Below, piece after piece: positions 21,881 to 34,180 of a stretch of DNA of 64,000 nucleotides. How positions within the stretch are numbered: position 1 is the stretch's first letter; the number at the start of each line of letters is the position of its first letter. The notes beneath the pieces are model-generated. The model ran no database searches. It worked only from the letters and a program-made list of their open reading frames with translations, and was not told the origin of the DNA. The position numbers and the translations under genes are program-made. Where the stretch lies: the NCBI GenBank assembly GCA_029207755.1, contig JARCOQ010000003.1:84339994-84403993 (forward strand), given 5' to 3'. The DNA is from Chamaea fasciata (taxonomy: Eukaryota; Chordata; Aves; Passeriformes; Sylviidae).

Positions 21881-24800
21881 TGTGCACTGGGTGCCTTTTA
21901 GGTATGTGTTCTACAATATTTTGTACTGTGCTAAGGTTTTCTCCTTATTTTTAATGTATATGCTTCACTGTTTCTCAGAGAATCAGGCTAGAACTACAGC
22001 AGTGTAATTCAGTAAGTTCAAAACTGCTCATTCAGGAATATTGTTTCAGAAACTGAACATGGCTGTTGTCATCAGATGATGCAGAAAATTAATGTTTCAT
22101 TAGTACCATTTCAGTGGTCCCACCTCTATTGCTTATACTTGTGAAAACATAGTCAAGAAGCCCCAGAACACCAGCACCAAAGTTTCCTGCACAGTCTGCA
22201 ATGTACTTACTGTAATTCTCATTATAGTCTCTACACTGAGTTCATGTGGGGGAAGGAGGGAAAAGGGCTCAAAACCCTCATAACCAGCCAATTGCACACT
22301 TCTGCATCCAGAAGTCTGGTGTATTCCAGGGAAAGAGGTCAAGAGACTAGCTTGCTGCTAGTTAATAAAAGTGTATCCTGCCCCCAAACCATAAACTGTC
22401 ACATGCATTATTTTCAGGTAAGCAGTGGAATAACTAGTCTGTGCTTTTTGGGTTGTGATAGAATCTGGACAAAGTACAGAACAGTTCAGAAGGCCAGTAG
22501 CATCTGAGCTGAGCTAGCCTGTATCCAGAGCATAGGTTACAATAGCAGCTGCCAATCTGCATTAATTCAAACCTTTGCCTATAGGCAAATTCAATCAAGA
22601 AGGGTGTTAAAAGAACTGTCATTTTAAAGACAAAAGGGTTGTATATCTTTAGGACCCAAATTATGGCAACATCCAAGTTAACTTCACAGGTTGAACAACC
22701 TGTCCTGCATATGCAGGGGTACTCAATAGCGTCTTTAGCTAAATTAGATCCAAGTGTGCCCAACTAAGTCTGTCTGAAAATGGTTAATAAATCCAGACTT
22801 CTACACAGTTGATAACCAGGTTTTACGAGTATCAAAAATACAAGTGCCTTCCTTGCCACTGACACCAACTTCATCCATTGGTAGCAGAAGGTGGAAAAAA
22901 ACTGGTTTTCAGTTAATATCGTTTTGATTAATTGTCAAAGGTAGAACCAACTTAGTTTTTGAAAGCTATTTGACAAATATAAAAGACTAACAACTTCCTT
23001 TTAATAAAATCCAAATTTAGCTTTAATAATTAGAATCTTTATAAAAAGGAAATTGTCTTTCAAAGCAAAGATTGGCACTAGTTCATGTTGTCAGATTTGA
23101 CAGCATGAAATCACGGAACAAATGACGAAATTCTACAGCTGCTAAATACTGTCAAATACACTTTACAAGTTTTATTCTTATAAATTCATTATTAGGAAGC
23201 CCTGTTTTTGAAAGGAACTGTCTCTCTTCCCAATGTACAATTAGGGCAAAAATAATTCTGAAACACTCCCCATGGTTGTTAAGATGACTTGTGGTACTTT
23301 CGACATTTTTTAAAAAGCCTTGGTCTGCACACAGCATTGTACCAGAGCCTACAGAGTTGGCAATGATTTGGAAACAGCTGTAACAGTTTGGGAGCAAGTT
23401 CCTGCAGTTGTTTTCCATGGGAGGCTGAACAACCACACACACCACCAGCCAAGGCAGAAGCTAACCCAGCTGACTTTGTACAGAAGCAAACCCAACCCAC
23501 TAAGGCAGCTCAGCGGCTGACTGTGACCTTCTGCTGGCAGAGAACAGCTATTGAGGAGTAATGTTTTAAACCACTTCAGCTACATGTGTTGGATTTCATT
23601 TTTCTAAGTAGAAAGGAAAAATACAAACTTGGGTAACAGATACTGTATGTGTGGAGTCACATTAGCATTAGCCTGATGCAGGCTAAACTGCTGTACCTGT
23701 GTGGTTGGACACGCAAGGTAGCACATGCCTTTAAAAATGCAAATGCAATCCCAAATATTTTAATATATAAATCAGACACAAATCCTTTGAATAACTATAT
23801 TGCAAAAAAGCATTTTTATTTTAGAAGAGCAAAAAAAGTGTTACATGAATTTTAAAAATCCCATTGGTTTCTTTTCATTGTTGTTAAGGAGAACTCAAAA
23901 TCAATGTGACAATAAAATCACTTTTAGAATAGCACATGCTAACAAAATTTCTTACTGGACTATTGAGCTTTTTTTTCCTGCGTGTTCCATCTGATTTATT
24001 GAAAACCATTCACAATTCCGTATTTCAAAAGTCAAAAATGTAACTTCATTCAAGGCAACTGTGGTGCACTTGACTGGTGTCGTTGCCATTGCCATTTTTA
24101 ATAACGGCACAGGTCAGCTGGACACAAATGAGCCCTGCTTCTCACATTCTGCTCAAGACTGTCTAAGGTAAATGGACTAGAGCTGCAGACACAACATACT
24201 TTTTTGCAGACCTCATTGCAGCAGCTTACTTCAGCATCTACTGACTACATTTCTGCCTCCAGACATCATTGTGGATCACCTGACTGCTCCTGGTCTCCCT
24301 CAAAAAAAAAGACCCAACAGTGCTGCTTTACATCAGTTCATGCCGGGAATGACGGCAATCACCCAGATCCTCTACTCCCAAGCTCTAGAAAGATTCTCAC
24401 AGTAAACTTCCCTCATTCTACCTCTGGGCAAGGCAACACAACCTGGTGTCCTGTAAAAAACTTGGACAGGTCATTCTTATACCCTGTGACACTGTGTTCA
24501 TGGCAACAGAGTAGGTAAAACACTATTTCTATATGGCCTAGACAGGGAGAATTTATTTGAGACACCAATAAAGAAAGCCTGATGTTCTTGTAGCAGTTTA
24601 AAAAAGTGAAAAAATCATAAAATGTAGAACTGCATAATTAAAAGCTCAAGTTCTGTGATTTCAGCAGAATTCATATATGGCAAATGGAAGATATCTTACC
24701 ATAGTCACTACAATCAAAGATCACATCAGATCACATAATCAAGGAAGGTTTGTTGGTCTCTGTCAGATAAGTCAAGCATGTACACTGATTCAGTTCCTAA

Positions 24801-26082
24801 AGAACATATTTTATTTTATCACTCATAGGAAAAGCTTCATTAGAAAGCACTTCTGTATTATTATCACTATGTTTTATTTAGTTCTGTATGGATGAAGATA
24901 TCTGTTGCTTTTATAAAATCATCTTTTTTTATGAAAGATGAGCAAGTCTATTTTCTGTTTATAATAAAGCTTGCTTCCTGACCTTTGCATATTGAAAACA
25001 TGGATTGTTTTTTACTACTTTAAGTCGCCTAATTTCCAGCACAATTAGAGCTACATTTGGTATACTCTACCTGTAACTTTTTTTCTCATCTTTGGTTAAG
25101 TTACTGCATCTATTCATATAATATTTCTGATGCTATCTTATATTAAGACCTATTGAGTAACATTAAATGGCAGTTCTACAGAACTTTTTTGGAACACCAC
25201 ACCTCTCTAGTACCTGGAGAAAACCCTTCAGCACTTGCACAGAAACTCCTCATTTGGCCTGACAAAGGGTGTTCTAGGTAACCCAAAAAATGTATATTGT
25301 ATTCCATATCTTTCCATCTCTTGCTTCTCCTGGTTCCTCAGGCAATCCATGGGAATCAGCACCTTTGTATCTAGTAATTTTAACTGTTATTTTGCCTGTT
25401 ATTGCTTCAGTTTTTAGTAAACTTCTATTTTTTCACTTACATCTTCTCACATTTGTCTCTCCTCACTGGTGAAAGGGTAGTCGTTAAAACTAAAGGGGCG
25501 GTAGCTTGTTTCCCAGGCTCAACCCTGTACATTGTTTTAAACCAAGACAAAGGGTTTTGCAAGAAATCAATGCCTTGTCCACATTACATAGACTAGGAAC
25601 TAGAGCTATAACAAGAAAAAAATATTTTCAAGGTCATCCACTAAGATACTGGAGAATCTTCTAAGTTCCTAGTCCCAGACCTGTTAGTTTGAGGGATGGG
25701 TTACTTGAGCATTTATTGACAGTTCGTGTTTCTTTTCCTTATAACATCACATTCAGCTCCAGGCAGTCTTTGCCAGCTCTGTATCCACAGTCCTGACTGC
25801 AAATGTGAATGTTCCCCTTAGGGTTATTTTTATGTTTTCTCTAAGTGTTCATTAACACAGATTTTTGGAGCAAGATATCCCCCTGTGCTGTAACTCTCTG
25901 ATGCACAGGACAGGCATCCAGGAACCGCTTCCAATTTCCTGATCCTGAGAAAGAGGATTTAGCTCTGACACATAGCTACTGGCAAGCAGCTCCATGTTGC
26001 CTCAGTGCCACAAGCAGTGAGATTCAACTTGCCTATATTCACACACCTACCAAAAAAATGGTATCACTAGCCGAGTTACTTA
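21881..26082. other. Unique sequence, no gene recognised
   Basis: Open frames such as 22434-22763 minus, 23152-23445 minus and 24204-24518 plus have no recognisable domain, and several overlap frames on the other strand. No repeat family or RNA gene recognised. Confidence 0.5.
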
Positions 26083-26417
26083 CTCTAAATTACTTTTGTA
26101 GTCGGCATAGAAAAACATGGACCTTAGGATGAGATGAATCTACCCTAACAAGTGTCCATTCCTCTCCAGTAACGGCTCTGGAGAATTTCATGTTACAAAC
26201 TTGCATGGAGATTTCAGGTACAGGCATCCAGTTATACTTGTTAAGTTGAATCCCATTGATGGTTTCTAAGTGAGCACACGCTAGCTTAGGCTTGGATTTG
26301 GATGTGGCATAGACAACATACCAAGAGTATTTGGGGTCAGATTTTCTTCTTTTATGGTGTCTGAACAGCCAGAGGACTGCCGTAGACACGCCAGACAGCT
26401 TGATCTTTACACATGTA
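26083..26417 (-). CDS. Candidate protein-coding exon, unknown product
   Basis: On the minus strand a frame stays open for about 110 codons, from a TAG near 26424 to a TAA at 26092-26090. Codon choice looks coding: AAG, CTG, GTG, GCC, ATC, AAC and TGG codons are common and CpG-poor synonymous codons are used. The peptide has a basic block (FRHHKRRK), four Trp, balanced composition and no low-complexity run. A cleaner reading starts at ATCAAGCTG, just after a pyrimidine-containing stretch ending in AAG (about 26405-26411), which could be a 3' splice site. A strong donor-like GTAAGT lies at 26083-26078, just past the stop. I do not recognise the protein. It may be a real terminal exon, a decayed retrogene or a chance frame. 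No ATG begins it; the apparent start at 26389 is a GTG. Confidence 0.3.
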
Positions 26418-28845
26418 ACAGAGATCAGCTAACTCCTCTCAGCTCCACAAGGTCTAAGTAAGAACAGCACTGCACCAGCCTGGAAAAGACACTCTCCCTT
26501 TGACAATTCACATCTAAGATCAAGTTCCAAATGTGTCACTCAGTTTTTCAGCCCACAATCATGAATTTAACCATCTATCAACTTGGCTGGGAATTCCACA
26601 TCCCTGGATTAAATAAGCTCTTAGACAGAAAGTTTTAGACTTCCCTTTTGAGAACATGAGAAGAAGCCTGAACAAAATGGCTCTCAGGCTGACCATCAGG
26701 AGTTCTATGAATTCAGATGGGAGAAAGACTGAGAAAAACCCAAACTCTCATGTAAGTGATTATTCACAAGCATGATAAATTCTCAATGGTTTCCCCCTTT
26801 CCTACAGTCTAAATTGAACCAAATCTGCATTACTCCAAACCATAATTTTCATTCTTAGGATAGTGAAGATAGATATTTGGGACATCTCCCTAGCTAGCCA
26901 CTGGGATCACAGGGTGCCCACCCTGGATGGTGAGGAGGAAAAAGGTGCCTGGTAACAAGATACCCCGGAAGAGCAGCCAGGGACTGAAAACCTATCAGTT
27001 AGAAGGCTGGAGACTGTGGACTCAGTGCTGGCACTCTAGGGGAAGGGAGCAACTCTCCCACCTTCCATCAGAGACTATAGAAGTCACAGTCCCTTGCCAC
27101 ACTCAAAGAACACACTCATGTGTAGGAGAGGGAAGAGAAGTACAACCCTATTTTTTTCCTTCATACCTGGTCCTAATCCTCCCAACACACACCAAGTCCT
27201 CTTTGACCACCGCCACTCCTTCTGTTCCTGTGAGACAGAAGCACGAGTTGCCTTAGCTTCCGCACCCTATTTTTAAAATCAGTACTGCTTTCTGATTTTT
27301 TCAGGTCAAGCCAAGCTGCCCACGAGTCTGTTGATGCTCCATATGCTGCTGAAAGCTGGAGAGGAAGAAGGGCAAGTGAACACTGGCAGAGATCAATCAG
27401 GAGGAGTTGGTATTTCAATGCCATCGCATGTGACTGAAGGTAGAAGTCATTCCCAGTCAGTGATTCCCCAGAGGAAAGCTTTTTATTTTACAGATCTTTA
27501 CACGTAAATCCTTAGAGAATATATCACATACTAAAATGTAAATGCTGAAAACTGGAGGACTGGGCCATGTTTTCTACATACAAAATACACAACTCCATTC
27601 AGCAGAAATGATAAATATGCAGCACACTGGAGTCCACCTTCATTTTATTCTTCCCATGTACATGGCGTGTGGGAGGGGATGTATGGATTCCTAACATTAT
27701 GAAGAGAAGTCATTGCCACCATCACTAGCTGGTTAGATCTGAAAAGAAAAAGGCTGTTTTGTCAGTTGGCTGAAACTGAAATCTCATGAGAACAGCTGCT
27801 GTCATTTGAGTTCAGGCCAAGATGGCAACATTTGAGAAAAAAACAACTGATCTTGTGAATTTCCCACCACTTGGAACTGAAATTTAGAGATGCCAGCATC
27901 AGATATTTTTAATTACAGAGTCGGAGTTTAGGCAGGAAACTGAAGTATTGAAGCAGCTACGCAGCCATCACCTGTGTCATTCTCCCACCCACATGTCATC
28001 TCCAGGGTCTTTAAAGGTCCAGGAGCTCCAGAAAACTCCATGGCTGGAAATAGTGGACAACAACCACCACTGAATGCTGGCCTCCATTTTGAACCATGGA
28101 GCTTTCTGGAGATGCAAGGAACCTAACACTTTAAAAGGAAAACCCCACTTGGCAGGAGCCAACTTTCCCATAGATCAGCTGAAATGAGTACTTTAAGTCT
28201 CACCAGGTACATGCACCATTGCTGCCTGCTGCTTCAAGGACACATCTTTGGGTCTGCCTTATCCAATTCAGGCATACAGAAATACAATTAAAATTAACTC
28301 CACTAAAATAAATTGTTATCCTACGTACCCAGCTTTCTAAGGCTGACAGTGAAGAACACACGACAGATGTTAATCGTGCCACTTAACGCATGACTGAGTG
28401 GATGCTGTGGAAATGTGGGTGGTTTAAAACTGGATATAATACCAACCTACAGCTGCAGAAGTAACTGAACTCTGCCTCTGCTTTAACAGCAGATCTATTA
28501 TTTATGTGGACTTATTCTTATAACAGAAAGATCCTTTTAAAATGGCCTCGTACCTAAAAAGTATTAACTGAGCACTCAAACCACTACTGAAGAACCGTAA
28601 GACAAGTTTCAAGAGCTAGCACTTGGTAATGCTAGAAACCAAAGATTATAATTGACACACCTGAAGAACTCTCTATACAGGATTGAATGCATTCCTTTAT
28701 TTTTGCTCATTACAGAACCTTACCAAAATATCAAAACTTTCTTCTAAGACCTTTTGTTATTGAAAATTATTCACATTGAAAGATCTGCAAGTAATTTTCG
28801 CTTCAAACAAAACCTTCAAAATACTAATTATCTTAAATTTGAGTT

Positions 28846-28853
28846 ATGCAAAT
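28846..28853 (+). promoter_or_regulatory. Octamer (POU-type) motif
   Basis: An exact atgcaaat octamer, the classic binding motif of POU-domain factors, lies in an AT-rich, frame-free stretch and is flanked by tt- and -gatta. An eight-base match is expected by chance at this scale, so it is only a pointer. Confidence 0.2.
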
Positions 28854-29573
28854 GATTAGAATGCATGATATACTTCTGCTCCCTCACTGAATGAATCTGT
28901 AATGCACGGCTGCAATGCCCAATTGTGATAAATTCACATTAAATATCTGCATCAAACATTTGTAGGTATTTCTTTAAATATGGAGTCTGCACAAAGAATC
29001 CTTTAAGTAAAGGTGCATGGAAAGCAAAAAAAATGATTATCAATACAGTGAAAATTTGATTTGGTTTTAAATGGCAGTGAAAATGTGTTGAAGATGTTTC
29101 ACTCTTTTTCTAGTTCTCAGGGCACTTAGCAGATATTCAGCGAAGAAATGCCTTTGAAATAGGAAAGAATGTAACTTTTTCAATAATCAACGTGGGAAAC
29201 TGCTACATAGGTATTCCTTCACCTGTAAATGCTACCCTACACTCTGTACCTACAGATGCCAATAGTGACTTTAAATAATAGTTATCCTAAGTGCTAATTG
29301 CAGCCATAAAATTCTCCATTTGGAATACAGGCAGTATTCTATGGGCAATATTGTCCCTATGTCAAAATTTAAGTCATTTAAATTATGAGTTCAAGTTTTT
29401 TCTTGGTTATATTTTGTGTACTTGAAAAAAACATGTCAGAAGATCATGTTTTGACCTCAACCAGTCAAGATATTCAGTTTTACATCCTTTGGAATAGATG
29501 GCAATAGCAGAGCAAAACTAAATTTTAAATTTCAAATTATATTATAGCATAAAAGCTTACTTCAGAACTGTCA

Positions 29574-29609
29574 CACTGTGTCTGAAACCTAATAATTTCT
29601 GACACAGTG
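29574..29609. repeat. Short hairpin, 14-bp arms with one mismatch
   Basis: The arm at 29574-29587 (cactgtgtctgaaa) pairs with 29596-29609 (tttctgacacagtg) with a single mismatch, across the 8-base loop 29588-29595. It is too short for a typical microRNA precursor on its own. The function is unknown. Confidence 0.6.
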
Positions 29610-31201
29610 GTAGGTAAAAACCTTTCTTCCTTTCATTAGAGATAAGTCATTAATATTTCTGTGATAACTACAGTACATCAAAACTGAGTGCATTAATCTG
29701 ATCAGTCTCCTGACGTGCTTTTAACTTTTCAATTGCTTTCTTAAAAAAGGGCCAGTGCAAATTGCATTATAACAGTCTATCTGTATTTTGATTTAAATGT
29801 TTATATCATTGAATTCACTATAACAATAGGATATCTAGGTTTAAAGTATTATTATGTGAAAGTATTATCAAAATCACTACCAATTAGTGAGATTAATTAG
29901 GCATGAATAATCACTCTGAAATACTTCCTTAAAGAAGACTAGTTTTAATAAAAAGTTATGATTTTTTTGGCACTATGATTGGTTTAGTGGATTTTTTTGC
30001 ATTTTTTGACCAAACGTCTAGTGACCCTCTTAAAGTAATTTTACATTCAGTTCTGCAGTGTGCACTTTTGTAATTAAGAGTCTCTGTTTCAGACAAACTG
30101 TTCTAGGTAAGAGTTAAAAGCTGAGAGACTAAGATAGTGTATGAAATTTGAGGGAGGCTCTTTCTGCAATATGTGTGATCAAAGTCTCACTGAAATCAGA
30201 TGAAGCTTGGTCAGCGTAGCAAGCAGGAGTCATGTAACACATGCTTAAGGTTTAAATATTATTCTGCTCAGTTTAACACAATTGCAGGTGTGGAGAAAAA
30301 GTGGAGAAAAATCTACAGAAAACTGCATCAATTTTTTTCCTAGACTGATTAGAAATAAGTTAGTAATTTACATGGTTTGGTTCAGTGACCTGTAAGATAA
30401 CCCATCAATACTAACTACGCTGGTACTGAATTAGATTAACAATCTTTTAATATAACTCAATGCTCTGTAGAAACAGATTCTGCAAATGAACACATCAAAG
30501 TGCTTTAAAATTATTATTTAACTATAATTTTAAATTCAATATTATTCATTACTGCATAAACTAAGCTCACACTCCCCTTTTTCTGCTGTGGGGGCTGACA
30601 TACTACCCTTCTGAGTGGGATTAAACTCATAGCCATTAGCCTATCATCTGACAGAGTCTCTAAAGAATCATGATTTCTTAAGTTTTATCAAATATGCAGC
30701 CAGAAAAAGATATGTCAATCCAATCATGTATTTTTTTGTTGCTAACCAACTCATTAAGTTTACTTTTTCAAGGGCCTTGTTTTCTTTTTTAATTGGGCTG
30801 AAATAAAGTGGAGGCAAAGCAAGGAAGTTTACTTAAGAAATAATTTACTATATTTTAACACATATTTACATTATTTATTTGTAAATAACCTGGAAGTCAC
30901 AGGGTTTTTTTATTCATTATTTTCAAGTCAAAAGCATTCTGCCTCTACACATAAAATTAAAACAGAACATAAAATTTCATTGCTGACCATCTTCTAACAC
31001 TTGCCAAACATGAGTCAGTGGACAGGAACTGGCCCTTATCAACGAGTCCAATAGTTCTTACCAGCAGGACATTCAAAGCCCTTCAAACTCTTGAATTTTT
31101 CAGACAGTTTGTTCAAGGCTTTGGACCCACACCCAGAACATCATAACCATGAAGCTCACCAGAGACACTTCGTTTATGCTTCTTAAAAAGCAAGGAAGGT
31201 C

Positions 31202-31330
31202 TCATAGGATCATAAAATCATTCGGGCTAGAAAAGACCTCCAAGAGGTCCTACCTAAGTCCGACCTAAGCCAGCACTGCCAAGTCCATCACTTAGCCATG
31301 GCCCTATGAGCCACATCTACAGACATCGCA
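31202..31330 (-). mobile_element. CR1 LINE copy E, 3' end fragment
   Basis: Reads as the antisense CR1 terminus: tcataggatcataaaatcat, then 'ggctagaaaagacctccaagagg', then 'cagcactgccaagtccatcactta...ccatggccctatgagccacatctacagac'. This is the last roughly 130 bp of a CR1 copy. The body is missing or too decayed to follow past about 31330. Confidence 0.85.
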
Positions 31331-33569
31331 TACACAACACCATCCTCCGCACAGGACACCGCAGTGAACAACAGGAGACCAAAAAGTGAACATGGAAGCC
31401 GCTGCAGTTCAATGTGACTGAGCCAATTCCTTATTATCTGCTCCCGTAAGTCACTTCAGAACTCCAGAGTTCTAAAACTCAGGATAATTGACAACAGCCA
31501 GAGCCAGCATGCATGCAATGCAGAGATGCCAGTCTACATACAGTTCATGTTTACGTGCGTGGCTTAAGGGTACACTTTTGTAAATACAAAAGCAAAACAG
31601 AAATGTAGATCAATTTTTGCCTCCTTACTTGATTTTGGAAAAAAAATAGAATGTTTTTAATGCCAAAAGGTAAATAAAATAGGAGCACCCCAATCACTTA
31701 AGAAGAATTCCCCAGCTGTACTTCAGACTCAGTAAGTGAATGCTAATTAGTAGACAAAATGACAGCAAAATTGTTACTTCAGTGTTAGTAAATATTTTGA
31801 TTTTATTGCTGTGTGAATTACAAGTAAAAAATGGATAGTCCTATTCATGACACTTTCTTTTAATGCAACTAAGGAATTGAGGTACTCAAGCAGGCTTCCT
31901 TTAAAAAGGGAACAGATTTTCAAACACCAACAATCGCAAAAATCGTCTGAGGTGTTGCATCTGAGAACTATGTTATTTCAATGACCGTTTTTAAAATCAA
32001 GGCCACCATCCTTAATGGGCATATTTTTTTTTTCAATATTGGAGAACAACTATGATGTTCTTGTCTGGGAAGTACTAAAGGACTGCGAGGAATCATCAAA
32101 ACCAATTACCTTGAACAGATACTGCGACTGTGCTGAAGTGAAGCACACGCAAAATTAAAACTACAATGCTAAAATAATGTTTCAACTGGAAGAAACACTA
32201 ACATCATATCTCAAACACCTAATGGTAAACAGCAAAAGCAGGTAACGTGTCAGCATGCTACTGGAATTGCATTACAGGTAAATGACATTCACACTTTAAA
32301 AGATGAGTAAAGGATGATTAATACTGACTTATGTCCCTCTTTAACTTATTTTAAATTCTAAAACAGTGTTTTTCATCTCACTGATTAATGACATACTAGT
32401 ATGGTCCAGGACTTTCAAATACATAGCTGATAAAGAGATGTACAGTTAGGTTAACACATTACAAAACTCTTTAACACATGTATCTTCTAATTTTAAGTAA
32501 ACACACATTTTGTCCTTACACCTAACTCCCACTTACCAGATTTTCTATACTGAGAGAGGTGCTATTGGCTGCACAGAATTCAGCATCAAAGAGTGAAAAA
32601 ACAGTCTCAGTTGGCAGAGACTGGCATATTCTGAAGTACAGGTTTGCAAAATGACTATGGGAACTTCCTGGGTAGTGACTCTGTATGACTACAGGACAAA
32701 CCTCCTTGCTGACTCTGCACTTTCAAAAGCAGTCAGAGTTTGTTTGAGTCTCCTCTGTTGACCAGTGAACATGGTTTTTTCAGAGAACATTGAAAAAAAC
32801 CTCTTCAAAATAATTTATTCATTAACTTTTTCTTACTGCCCCTGGAACAAGTAGGTTTTCTTTTATCCAGAACAATCTTTCTCAGGTAAAGACCATGAAG
32901 CTTCTGGATATTAAAGGTTATCTCCCTCCTCTGTTTGTGCAGCTCAGCGATAATGAGTGCTTGAAAGGAGGAAGAACACAACTCTATACATCCTCCTCCG
33001 AAGACAGATGACATCAAACACACAGGACAAACTTCTACCAGCTTTAGAAGAAGCTACTAAGGGAAGTAAAAGCATCTCCAAACAAAAACCAAAAACCAAA
33101 GAAGTCAAAATCTGACAAATCTTATTGATCATACCATTTTAGCCAAAGCTGGGGATGCTCTGGATGCTGGGTGTTCTAGGTGTGCAGTCACAAAAGCACA
33201 GCCCCTGACAGCAGATTATCCAAGTACAGGGAACACCACAATGCGCGGACACCGACAGATGGGAGAGCAGAAGGAAAGCGTGAGTCAGTATTGGTCCATG
33301 TGTCAAAAGAGCTGGCACATGAAATTCCAGGTATAACTGCAGGTCCAGCAGGGGACAGTTGTATAGTGAGGAAAAACAAAATCTGCAGCTATTTGCAGAA
33401 GGGTGATTAAAGCACTCAGTAGCCAGGGCATCCAATGTTTTATTACAATCTACACAGTACCTGTGACTTTAGCCAGACCTCAGTCATATGCTTTAGAGGG
33501 AAATGACTATCAAAGATGGAGGCAAATGTAAGGAAGTTGAAAAGAAAGAATTTATGAAAATACAGGTCA
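31331..33569. other. AT-rich unique sequence
   Basis: Continues the frame-poor stretch to about 32.8 kb. Beyond that there are a few short frames on both strands (for example 33139-33435 minus against 33180-33410 plus) with no domain. Nothing recognised. Confidence 0.45.
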
Positions 33570-34180
33570 GTCCTTCTAAATAAAGGGAGACATAGTTGAT
33601 GTAAATTTCAGTAAAGCATTAGATACAGTGAAATGAGAAACCATTGGTTAAACTGAAGAAGTTTTCTTCAGCAACCAAGCTGAAGAAAAGGCAGGAAAAT
33701 GTTTCTCTGAGAAGGGTAGTACCAGCCAAAGGAAGGATGACTAATAAAGTTTAACAGAACTGGGATTGGGATTGCTTGTATTTATCATTTATCTCAATAG
33801 TATTTTCAGAATAAGTGTAACTGTGATGAAGAACTTTTCTTGTGACACAAATTTGGGAGGCAATGATAATTAAGGGAAAGATTGAACTGTACACAAAGTC
33901 AAATGACCTTGAGTAGCACAATAAGATTACATTCAGCAGTACAAAATGTATTGTCAGGCAGCTACAGATTAATAGCATCTATTACAAGATATGAGTTCAT
34001 TACCTGGAAACGAGTGAGGAAAGAGAGAAACCAAACGAGCCCAAGTCTGCTCGTTCATCACAGCATGGCTGTGAACAACAAACGCAGTCCCAGAATATGG
34101 TAAATATAGCTCACTACTGACAGAGACGCGAGAACGCTGCCACTGTAAAAGCTCTCTCAAAACCTCATCTGTACTGAGAA
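33570..34180 (+). mobile_element. Ancient, degenerate CR1-like LINE fragment
   Basis: At 33590-33631 the plus strand reads DIVDVNFSKALDTV, the conserved 'D-x-x-x-x-x-FSKAFDTV' block of CR1-type reverse transcriptase. At about 33835-33861 the bases read FSCDTNLGG, matching the FADDT(K)LGG catalytic block with the first Asp changed to Cys. Further on, 'attcagcagtacaaaatg', then 'atggctgtgaacaacaaacgcagtcccagaatatgg' (34065-34100) and 'aaacctcatctg' match in order the downstream ORF2 segments of older amniote CR1 copies. Stops and frameshifts are everywhere. This is much more decayed than copies A to I. Ends are approximate. Confidence 0.75.

Larger units (their letters stand above)
26418..31201. 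other. Unique sequence including a long stretch nearly free of open frames
   Basis: Up to about 28.4 kb there are only short unsupported frames. From about 28383 to 32804 no open frame reaches 60 codons on either strand, and the DNA is strongly AT-rich with many taatta-like motifs. An exact octamer motif atgcaaat occurs at 28846-28853 and a hairpin at 29574-29609. This could be conserved regulatory DNA or plain AT-rich intron; reading alone cannot decide. Confidence 0.45.
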
